Shown: positions 56,133-64,000 of the stretch, in pieces
Layout of the letters: each line of letters opens with the position of its first letter
How positions within the stretch are numbered: the first letter of the stretch is position 1
Assembly (NCBI RefSeq): GCF_029309835.1
Contig: NZ_JARJHL010000010.1
Span: 682,001 to 746,000 of the forward strand
Length of the DNA: 64,000 nt
Direction: 5' to 3'
Source of the DNA: Paracoccus sp. DMF-8
GTDB lineage: Bacteria > Pseudomonadota > Alphaproteobacteria > Rhodobacterales > Rhodobacteraceae
Position numbers and translations under genes: made by a program
Notes under the pieces: model-generated
Told to the model about the DNA's origin: nothing
Database searches by the model: none
The model's input: only the letters and a program-made list of their open reading frames with translations

Positions 56133-57200
56133 TCAAACCCTTCCTGCGGTCACCCGCATATTGTTCCGATCGCGCCAGCGCTGCCATTGGGCAAGCCAGG
56201 CATCGGCAAAACGCATGACATCCCGTTCGTCCGTCGCCGGACCGAACGAGATGCGGATCGCGTCCCCCGCATATTCTGTCGCAACGCCCATCGCCTGCAG
56301 CACCGAGCTGGCCCGGACCTTGCCCGAGGAACAGGCCGAACCCGCCGAAACGGCGAAACCGGCCAGATCCATTTGCATCACCTGAGTCTCGCCCCGCCAA
56401 CCATCCGTCAGGACGGCAAGCGTATTCGGCAGACAAAGGGAATCGCTGCCCGGAAATGTAACATTTTCCGCCCCGGTTTCCAGTCTTGCCCGTAACAGAT
56501 CGCGCAATTCACGGGTTTTATCCCATAAACCTTGCGCCAGATCATTTTGTGCGGCTTTTGCGGCGGCGGCAAAGCCCATGATACCGATCAAGTTTTCCGT
56601 GCCTGCACGGCGTCCCTGTTCCTGTCCACCACCTTTGATCCGGGCCTGAATATCGGTGCCACGCAGCACGACCAGCGCGCCGATCCCGCGCGGCCCACCC
56701 AGCTTATGCGCCGAAACGATCCCGGCCTGAATGCCCAACCAGTTGAAGGCAAAGGGGATCTTGCCAAAGGCACCGGTCAGGTCGCTGACCGCCAGCCCCT
56801 GCGGCAGGTCCTGGATCACGCCGGTTTCGGAATTCGCCAGTTGCAGGGTCGACTGATCGGGCGCGGGCACGGTGACGATGCCGCCCGCATCCACGGCCAG
56901 ATCGGCCCGGCACCATGCCTTGATCGCGTCATGTTCGACCGGCGCGCAGGCCAGATCGCGCCCGGCCAGCGCCAGCGCCGCCGCCTCGGTCGCGCCGGAG
57001 GTAAAGATCACATCCGCGCCTTCGGCACCCAGGGCCGCCGCGACATCTTCGCGCGCACGTTCCAGCGCCGATTTCGCGGCCCGGCCTTCGGCATGGACGG
57101 ACGACGGGTTGCCAATGATTTCGGTCGCCTGAAACATCGCCTCGCGCGCCTCGGGGCGCAGGGGGGCGGTGGCGTTCCAGTCCAGATAGACCCTGTTCAT
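56133..57200 (-). CDS. Cysteine desulfurase, IscS/NifS-like (group I)
   Basis: 355 residues from [20 protein letters not shown], with the longer frame to 57278 rejected as it overlaps coaBC. PLP Lys in [14 protein letters not shown]; the active Cys in [15 protein letters not shown]. Compared with IscS it lacks several residues around the His of the usual HSDAVQ block (here [10 protein letters not shown]). It overlaps coaBC by four bases and precedes sufB by one, so the operon carries two desulfurases of different groups around sufBCD. Confidence 0.9.
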   Translation of the reverse strand: MNRVYLDWNATAPLRPEAREAMFQATEIIGNPSSVHAEGRAAKSALERAREDVAAALGAEGADVIFTSGATEAAALALAGRDLACAPVEHDAIKAWCRADLAVDAGGIVTVPAPDQSTLQLANSETGVIQDLPQGLAVSDLTGAFGKIPFAFNWLGIQAGIVSAHKLGGPRGIGALVVLRGTDIQARIKGGGQEQGRRAGTENLIGIMGFAAAAKAAQNDLAQGLWDKTRELRDLLRARLETGAENVTFPGSDSLCLPNTLAVLTDGWRGETQVMQMDLAGFAVSAGSACSSGKVRASSVLQAMGVATEYAGDAIRISFGPATDERDVMRFADAWLAQWQRWRDRNNMRVTAGRV

Positions 57201-58576
57201 GCGACACCATGGGTCAGGGCATCGGCGACGCGCGCGGCCAGCCTGCGGGCGACCTCGGGCTTGGACAGGCGCGGCCATTTTTCCGGGCCCTTGCGCGAAA
57301 TCAGCGTCACCGCGTTTTCGCTGCCGCCCATGATGCCGGTCTCTGGGCTGACATCATTGGCGACGATCCAGTCGCAGCCCTTGCGCATCCATTTTTCGGT
57401 CGCATGCTGCAGGACATTCGTGGTTTCGGCGGCAAAACCGACGACCAGCCGGGGGCGGTCCTGCGGCAGGCGGCTGATCCAGGCCAGGATATCGGGGTTT
57501 TCGACCAGTTCCAGCACCGGCATGCTGCCCGAGGCATCTTTCTTGATCTTGTCGCTGCTGGCATTGGCGATGCGCCAATCCGCCACGGCGGCGGCCATGA
57601 TCGCGGCATCGGCGGGCAGCGCCAGCTCGACGGCGTCGCGCATCTCTTGTGCGGATTCGACAGCGATCACCTCGACCCCTTCGGGGGCGGGCACCTGCGC
57701 GGGGCCGGTGACAAAGCTGACGCGCGCGCCAAGCGCCACCAGAGCCGCCGCGATCGCCGCCCCCTGCGCCCCCGAGGAACGGTTGGCGATATAGCGCACC
57801 GGATCAATCGGCTCATGCGTCGGGCCAGAGGTGACGATGACATGCTGCCCCTGCAACGGGCCGGGTTCAGGCGTTTCGGGCATGGGCCCGTCCGGCGGCA
57901 GCGGATCGCCCAGGGACAGCGGCCTGTCGGCATCATCGCCCAGCCCACCCAGATCGGCCGCCAGTTCGGGAAGCTGCGACGGCACCGGACCCGTGACAGC
58001 CGTTTCGGGGCGCAGACGCAGCGGAGGCTCGGCGCTCAACTGCGCGCGGATCGCGGCCAGAATCGTCGCCGGTTCGGCCATCCGCCCCTCGCCGAATTCG
58101 CCGCAGGCCATGACGCCCTCGTCCGGCCCGACAAAGCGGATGCCGTCGTCGCTCAACTGCTGGCGGTTGCGGACCGTCGCGGCATGGCCCCACATCCGCA
58201 CATTCATCGCGGGCGCGATCAGCACGGGCTTGTGGGTGGCCAGCAGCAGGGTCGTCGCCAGATCATCGGCCAGCCCCCCCGCCATCCGCGCCATCAGATT
58301 GGCCGTCGCGGGCGCCACTACCACCAGATCGGCGGCGCGCGACAACTGGATATGCCCCATTTCGGATTCGCGCGTCAGGTCGAACAGCTCCTGATGACAG
58401 GGCGCCTCGGCCAGCGCCGACAGGCTGAGCGGCGTCACGAATTCCGCCCCCGCGCGCGTCAGCACCGGCGTCACCGACATGCCGTCCTGCCTCATCAGCC
58501 GGATCAGCTCGGGGATCTTGATCGCGGCGATTCCGCCTCCGACGATCAGCAGGATGCGTCTGCCTTCCATCGCCAC
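57197..58576 (-). CDS. coaBC: Bifunctional phosphopantothenoylcysteine decarboxylase/ligase
   Basis: 459 residues. N-terminal CoaC flavodomain (ILLIVGGGIAAIKIPELIRL, with APAMNVRMW substrate clamp and MACGEFGEGRMAEP containing the reactive Cys). C-terminal CoaB ligase (VIVTSGPTHEPIDPVRYIAN, KIKKDASGSMPVLELVENPD). Between them, about 185-245, is a Pro/Leu/Asp-rich linker (LPELAADLGGLGDDADRPLS) much longer than in E. coli Dfp. Makes 4'-phosphopantetheine for CoA. Head of the run leading into suf genes. Confidence 0.95.
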   Translation of the reverse strand: MAMEGRRILLIVGGGIAAIKIPELIRLMRQDGMSVTPVLTRAGAEFVTPLSLSALAEAPCHQELFDLTRESEMGHIQLSRAADLVVVAPATANLMARMAGGLADDLATTLLLATHKPVLIAPAMNVRMWGHAATVRNRQQLSDDGIRFVGPDEGVMACGEFGEGRMAEPATILAAIRAQLSAEPPLRLRPETAVTGPVPSQLPELAADLGGLGDDADRPLSLGDPLPPDGPMPETPEPGPLQGQHVIVTSGPTHEPIDPVRYIANRSSGAQGAAIAAALVALGARVSFVTGPAQVPAPEGVEVIAVESAQEMRDAVELALPADAAIMAAAVADWRIANASSDKIKKDASGSMPVLELVENPDILAWISRLPQDRPRLVVGFAAETTNVLQHATEKWMRKGCDWIVANDVSPETGIMGGSENAVTLISRKGPEKWPRLSKPEVARRLAARVADALTHGVA

Positions 58577-58801
58577 CTCTCTGTGCTACGGTCCTACCCG
58601 GACATAGGCCGAGACGGGCCAATCGACAAGCAATCCCCTTGGGTCAACCGCCTTCGTCACCGCCCGTCACCCGGTCCCTGTCCCATGCCGCAGTTAACCG
58701 CCCGGAAACCATCATTGCGGCCAATGGCTGGACCAGAGCGGCCGACCATGCCATGACTGGCCGTAATGCTGTGCTTTTTCGTAATGATTTGAGGTCGTGG
58801 C

Positions 58802-59694
58802 ATGACGGATCAACCGGCGGTCCTGTGTATCGGGGCCTTGTTGTGGGATGTGATCGGGCAAAGTTTCGGCGCGATGGCGCCCGGTGCCGACATGCCCGGC
58901 AGCATCGCGCAACTGCCGGGCGGCGTCGCCTTCAATGTCGCCAACAGCCTGACGGGGCTGGGCCAGCCCGCCGAGCTGCTGGCCGCGATCGGCTGTGACG
59001 GCGCGGGCGATGTGCTGATCGAAGAGGCCTCGCGCCTTGGGATCGGCACCGGCCATATCCACCGCAATGCCTCGATGTCCTCGGATTGCTATGTCGCGAT
59101 CGAGGGGCCGCAGGGCCTGTTCGCCGCCGTCGCCGATGCGCGCTGTCTGGAAACCGCCGGGGTGCAGGTGCTGGCGCCCCTGCGCGATGGCCGGCTTGGC
59201 TCTGCCGCCGCGCCCTTTGCGGGCCGGATCATGCTGGACGGCAACCTGACCACCGCCGTTCTGGCCGATATCGTCCAGGACCCCTGTTTCGCCGCAGCCG
59301 AGTTGCGCGTCGTCCCCGCCAGCCCGCAAAAGGCCGATCGCCTGCTGCCGCTATTTGCGCGGCCGGGCACCTGTTTCTACCTGAACCGAGAGGAGGCAGA
59401 GGTCCTGGCGGGCACAGACAGCACCGATTCCCTGACCGCGGCGCAGGCCGTCATCGCCCGGGGCGCAGAGCGCGTCATCGTGACCGAAGGGCCGAATCCG
59501 GTGGTCGATCTGCGCCGGGGACAGCCTGCGCTGACCTCTTGCCCGCCAAGGGTCGAAATCCTGCGCACGACCGGCGCGGGTGATCGTTTCGTGGCCGCGC
59601 ATCTGGTCGCGGAAATGCGGGGCGAGGCCGGGCAAAGCGCGCTGGATTTCGCCGTCGCCGCTGCCGCCGCGCTGGTTTCCGGGCAGGTGGCACA

Positions 59695-59698
<4 letters not shown>
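58802..59698 (+). CDS. psuK: PfkB-family kinase, probably pseudouridine kinase
   Basis: 298 residues of the ribokinase/PfkB fold. ALLWDVIGQSFG and LPGGVAFNVANSLTGLGQPA form the substrate side, and TTGAGDRFVAAHLVAEMRG the ATP/anion hole with catalytic Asp. The four-base overlap with psuG identifies the likely substrate as pseudouridine, which would be phosphorylated and then split. Start at ATG after TCGTGGC; no strong ribosome site. Confidence 0.88.
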
Positions 59699-60621
<923 letters not shown>

Positions 60622-60633
60622 TCCCTGCCCCGG

Positions 60634-61680
60634 TCAGGAAAACAGGGCCGACACGTCAAAACTGTCGGCCTGTCCCAGCTTCGACTTGTGATTTTCGATG
60701 AAGGCATCGGCCGCAGCGCGACACGCCCGGAACAGGTCATCGACCAGCCCCGGATTGGGCATCAGTTTCGACATATGGCCAAGCGTGCCCGGATAGACAT
60801 CATCGCTGATCATATGCAGCAGGACATCCTTCATCGGGCGGCCCTGCAGGCGATCTTCGCGAAACAGGCGCTTGACGAAATAAATCGCGCGCAATTCGGA
60901 CAGAAGCGAGGCGTTGAAGCTGATTTCATTGATCCGGTCGGCAATCTCGACCGGGGTTTTCGGGGTGCCGGCCTTTTCCATCGGATTGATGTTCACGATG
61001 ACCAGATCGCGCGGCAGGGCGGGCGCATATAGCGGGAACAGCGCGGGATTGCCGCTGTAGCCGCCATCCCAATAAGCTTCCGTCTGGCCGGTCCTGGGAT
61101 CGACCAGATCGACCGCTTTGAACACGGTGGGCAGGCAGGCCGAGGCCATGATCGTATCGGCCGTGATTTCATGGTTGTCGAAAACGCGGATCCGCCCGGT
61201 CCTGACATTGGTCGCGCTGATGAACAGGCGCGGCCCGCCATCGCGGTCCAGCCGGGGATGGGGCATGTCGCGGATGATATTGGCCAGGGGGTTCGAATAG
61301 AACGGCCCGAAATCATAGGGGCTGACGAAACGATAGACGTTTTCCAACCATGCCATCGGCGAAAACGTCTCGGTCCAGCGCTGGAACTGGCGGGGCGCGG
61401 GGAACATGCTGTAAAGCCAGCGCACGCAACCGCTGTCGCTGACCTGCGAGACCTGGGACCAGACAAAGGCCATGTTCTCGCGCGCGGCGCGCCTGCCGGT
61501 CGGCCCCTGCGAGATCGACAGCCCCGCCTTGATCGCCGCGCCGTTCAACGCCCCGGCCGAGGTGCCGCTGATGCCCGCGATCTCGATATCGTCATCTTCC
61601 AGCAACCGGTCGGTGACGCCCCAGGAAAAGGCGCCATGCGCCCCGCCGCCCTGCAGGGCCAGATTGATCTTGACCGCCAT
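60634..61680 (-). CDS. Patatin-like phospholipase
   Basis: 348 residues. Oxyanion loop LQGGGAHGAFSWG near residue 8, nucleophile Ser in ISGTSAGALNGAAI, catalytic Asp in WDGGYSGNPALFPLY. No signal peptide, so a cytoplasmic acyl hydrolase. The middle contains FVSPYDFGPFYSNPLANIIR, shared with proteobacterial homologues. Convergent with psuG; substrate not known. Confidence 0.93.
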   Translation of the reverse strand: MAVKINLALQGGGAHGAFSWGVTDRLLEDDDIEIAGISGTSAGALNGAAIKAGLSISQGPTGRRAARENMAFVWSQVSQVSDSGCVRWLYSMFPAPRQFQRWTETFSPMAWLENVYRFVSPYDFGPFYSNPLANIIRDMPHPRLDRDGGPRLFISATNVRTGRIRVFDNHEITADTIMASACLPTVFKAVDLVDPRTGQTEAYWDGGYSGNPALFPLYAPALPRDLVIVNINPMEKAGTPKTPVEIADRINEISFNASLLSELRAIYFVKRLFREDRLQGRPMKDVLLHMISDDVYPGTLGHMSKLMPNPGLVDDLFRACRAAADAFIENHKSKLGQADSFDVSALFS

Positions 61681-61798
61681 TCCCTATCCCTTCGCTTTGC
61701 GGATGCAGCATAACGGGCGAGGTGGGAAAGAAAACCGCTGGCGAACGGGACGTTGCGCGCCTAGCGTGGCGCGAATGCACGGGTGACAGGGGGATGCC

Positions 61799-62062
61799 AT
61801 GCCCGATCCGCAATCGCTGCCGAACTTTGCGCTGATCGCGCCTGGCATGGCACTGACGCCGGGGCCGAACATGATCTGGCTGATCTCGCGCTTGATCTGT
61901 CAGGGGCCAAGGGTGGGGCTGGTGTCGCTGAGCGGTGTGACGGCGGGCGCCATCGCCGTATTTCTGATGCGCAACCCGGCATGGGCGCTGTTTCAGCGCT
62001 GGCTGATGGGCACGGTTCTGGCAGGTCTGGCGATCCGCATGGCGCTGGACAGCCGGCGCTAG
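61799..62062 (+). pseudogene. LysE/RhtB-type exporter, internally deleted
   Basis: 87 residues against about 205 for the family. The start (PNFALIAPGMALTPGPNMIW, then LISRLICQGPRVGLVSLSGV with the G-x-x-x-GLVS pattern) and the end (WALFQRWLMGTVLAGLAIRM) are both recognisable, but about 115 residues between residue 57 and MRNPAWALF are missing. Frame is preserved across the joint. Four or five of six TM helices are lost, so transport is unlikely. Confidence 0.82.
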
Positions 62063-62065
62063 GGA

Positions 62066-63193
62066 TCAGTCCTCGGCATTCGCCTCGGCGCGCGATTTCC
62101 CGGCGACATCCAGCGCCAGCGTCGCGGCCATGAAGGCATCCAGATCGCCGTCCAGAACCCCTTGCGTGTCCGAGGTTTCATGCGAGGTGCGCAGATCCTT
62201 GACCATCTGATAGGGGTGCAGGACGTAGGACCGGATCTGGTTGCCCCAGCCCGCATCGCCCTTGGCGGCGTGCTGGGCGTTGATTTCGGCGTTCCTTTTG
62301 TCCAGCTCCATCTGATACAGGCGCGATTTCAGCGCGGCCATGGCGTTGGCGCGGTTCTGGTGCTGCGATTTTTCGGAACTGGTCACGACGATCCCGGTCG
62401 GGATGTGGGTGATCCTGACGGCCGAGTCGGTGGTGTTGACGTGCTGCCCGCCCGCGCCCGAGGACCGATAGGTGTCGATGCGGATTTCATTGTCGGGCAC
62501 AGTGATTTCGATATTGTCATCGACCACCGGATAGACCCAGACCGACGAAAACGAGGTGTGCCGCCGCGCCGCGCTGTCATAGGGGCTGATGCGGACCAGA
62601 CGATGCACGCCCGATTCCGATTTCAGCCAGCCATAGGCATTCGGGCCGGAAATCTTGTAGGCGGCGGAACGGATGCCCGCCTCTTCGCCCGGCGTTTCGG
62701 ATTGCAGTTCGACGTTATAGCCCTTTTTCTCGGCCCAACGCACATACATCCGCGCCAGCATCGACGCCCAATCCGCGCTTTCGGTGCCGCCCGCGCCTGC
62801 GTTGATTTCAAGGAAGGTGTCGTTGCCATCCGCCTCGCCGTTCAGCAGGGCTTCCAGCTCTTTTTGCGCGGCCAGTTCGGACAGGGATTTCAGCGCGTCC
62901 TCGGCCTCGGTGACGATTTCGGTGTCGCCCTCCATCTCTCCCAGTTCGATCAGGTCGACATTGTCCTTGAGCCCCGTTTCGATCAGCTTGTAGGTGCCGA
63001 CGGCGTCCGACAGCATCTGACGGTCCCGCATCAGCTTTTGCGCGCGGGCGGGATCGGACCACAGGTCGCCATCCTCGATCATCGCGTTCATTTCTTCCAG
63101 CCGGTGGGGGGCGGTTTCCCAATCCATGCGCTGCGCCAGCAGCTTCAGCGACTTGCGGATCGTGTCGATCGTGGCTTGGGTTTCGGCGCGCAT
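62066..63193 (-). CDS. prfB: Peptide chain release factor 2
   Basis: 375 residues in one continuous frame, without the UGA frameshift near codon 26 known from E. coli. Peptidyl-tRNA hydrolysis motif GGQ in SSGAGGQHVNTTD. The stop-codon-reading tripeptide is SPY in VRISPYDSAARRHTSF rather than SPF, a variant I believe is usual in alphaproteobacteria. C-terminal DLRTSHETSDTQGVLDGDLD is typical. Recognises UGA and UAA, not UAG. Confidence 0.96.
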   Translation of the reverse strand: MRAETQATIDTIRKSLKLLAQRMDWETAPHRLEEMNAMIEDGDLWSDPARAQKLMRDRQMLSDAVGTYKLIETGLKDNVDLIELGEMEGDTEIVTEAEDALKSLSELAAQKELEALLNGEADGNDTFLEINAGAGGTESADWASMLARMYVRWAEKKGYNVELQSETPGEEAGIRSAAYKISGPNAYGWLKSESGVHRLVRISPYDSAARRHTSFSSVWVYPVVDDNIEITVPDNEIRIDTYRSSGAGGQHVNTTDSAVRITHIPTGIVVTSSEKSQHQNRANAMAALKSRLYQMELDKRNAEINAQHAAKGDAGWGNQIRSYVLHPYQMVKDLRTSHETSDTQGVLDGDLDAFMAATLALDVAGKSRAEANAED

Positions 63194-63283
63194 GGGTTTC
63201 GTCCTTGGAGTAGTCGAGACAAAGGGAAATAGCGCCGGATCGGCCCGGGAACAAGCCCAAGCGATGATCCGCGCGCCCGGCCG

Positions 63284-64000
63284 TCAATACAGCCCGCCCG
63301 AAGACAGGGTGCCGAAATCGGCCTTTTTCGGGATGACCTTTTTCTGCCCGGTCGAGGTCGTGACCGCCTGCCCGCCGCCATCGCCCCGCGAATAGAGCGG
63401 CAGCGTGTCTGGATCGACGCGGTCCCAGCCCCCGTCGATAAAGTCCTTGCCCTGCGCCCCGTCGCGGAAATATTCGGCGATGACATTGTCGCCCTTGGCG
63501 TTCGGGCCAAGGCGCTGGCCGGTAAAGCGGTCGATGTTGACGAAATGGCCGCCCGGCGGAACCTTGAAGGGCGTGCCGCCATATTCCCGGACCGCCTCTT
63601 CCATGAATTCCTGAAACACCGGAACGCAAAGCGTCCCGCCAAAGGCCCCGCGGCCAAGCGTGCGCGGCTGGTCGTAACCCAGATAGCAGCCCGCCACGAT
63701 ATTCGAGGTATAGCCGATGAACCAGACATCCTTGGCGTCATTGGTCGTGCCGGTCTTGCCCGCGACCGGGACCGGCAGGTTGACCCCGCGACCCGATCCG
63801 CGACGGACCACGCCTTCCATCATCGAGGTGATCTGATAGGCGGTGATCGCATCCATCACCCGTTCGCGGTTCGTCGAAATCACCGGCCCCGCACCGACGG
63901 GCCATGCGGGCTGGCCGCAGGTCCGGCATTCGCGGCGGTCGTGGCGATAGATCGTGCGGCCGCGCTGGTCCTGAACGCGGTCAACCAGCGTCGGTTCGAC
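63284..64000 (-). CDS. mrcA: Penicillin-binding protein 1A-like, C-terminal part
   Basis: 239 residues, open to the window edge, so the N-terminal transglycosylase domain lies outside. The transpeptidase KTG motif is seen in PVAGKTGTTNDAKDVWFIG, followed by YLGYDQPRTLGRGAFGGTLC typical of PBP1A. An unusual DRRECRTCGQPAW segment with two close Cys lies about 60 residues before KTG. prfB follows on the same strand after 90 bases, a common arrangement in this group. Confidence 0.93.
   Translation of the reverse strand, partial: VEPTLVDRVQDQRGRTIYRHDRRECRTCGQPAWPVGAGPVISTNRERVMDAITAYQITSMMEGVVRRGSGRGVNLPVPVAGKTGTTNDAKDVWFIGYTSNIVAGCYLGYDQPRTLGRGAFGGTLCVPVFQEFMEEAVREYGGTPFKVPPGGHFVNIDRFTGQRLGPNAKGDNVIAEYFRDGAQGKDFIDGGWDRVDPDTLPLYSRGDGGGQAVTTSTGQKKVIPKKADFGTLSSGGLY

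Overview
The window is a high-GC alphaproteobacterial chromosome segment, most likely from a Rhodobacteraceae member close to Paracoccus. This is inferred from gene content and order: purMN, a livMHFGK transporter beside a GlxA-type regulator, class II DAHP synthase, adrenodoxin-type ferredoxin, typA, sufBCD with two desulfurases, coaBC, psuK-psuG, and prfB next to a class A penicillin-binding protein gene. No species is claimed.

Region 1 (1-17146) is the late half of a P2-like myovirus prophage on the + strand. The order is baseplate J, tail I, tail fibre, sheath, tube, tail chaperones E/E', tape measure, U, X, D. E to E' carries a textbook -1 slippery site. A cassette of small membrane and coiled-coil proteins, an amidase endolysin and a holin-like protein follow. 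Then comes a repeated surface module: a helical-anchor/Ig-like protein followed by an SGNH-esterase-like protein, twice. A Rap1a/Tai-type secreted protein gene lies on the opposite strand, and the prophage ends at the 3' end of a tRNA with anticodon CAT. Sheath has a one-base frameshift and D an in-frame TAG, so the phage is defective as read, unless these are base-calling errors.

Region 2 (17147-38000) is mostly core chromosome: tRNA, purM-purN, branched-chain amino-acid ABC transporter, GlxA-type regulator, class II DAHP synthase, a murein endopeptidase/L,D-transpeptidase pair (the latter interrupted by TAG), an lpxD-ACP-ketosynthase cluster, ferredoxin, a TetR regulator, typA, a frameshifted DUF442 phosphatase, gph and a thioredoxin-like gene.

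Region 3 (38000-49932) is a degraded accessory region. It holds a small ORF/metallophosphoesterase/truncated AAA ATPase operon, pieces of four transposase types (IS21, IS256, a DDE type, IS630), a BrnT-BrnA toxin-antitoxin locus fused into one frame, a broken sorbosone-dehydrogenase-like gene, an intact L-cystine/dicarboxylate symporter, a VOC protein, AraC and ProW fragments, and a thioesterase. An open chimeric reading frame joins an acyl-CoA dehydrogenase, a TonB receptor and a phage gpD tail. The region ends with a second prophage remnant against the 3' end of tRNA-Arg(CCG).

Region 4 (49933-64000) returns to core genes, mostly on the - strand: coaBC, a cysteine desulfurase, sufB, sufC, sufD, two YIP1-like membrane proteins and sufS in one run; psuK-psuG; a patatin-like lipase; an internally deleted LysE gene; prfB; and the 3' end of a class A PBP gene. 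A recurring oddity is the number of one-base homopolymer indels and in-frame TAG codons in otherwise well-conserved genes. Raw reads are needed to separate real decay from sequencing error.
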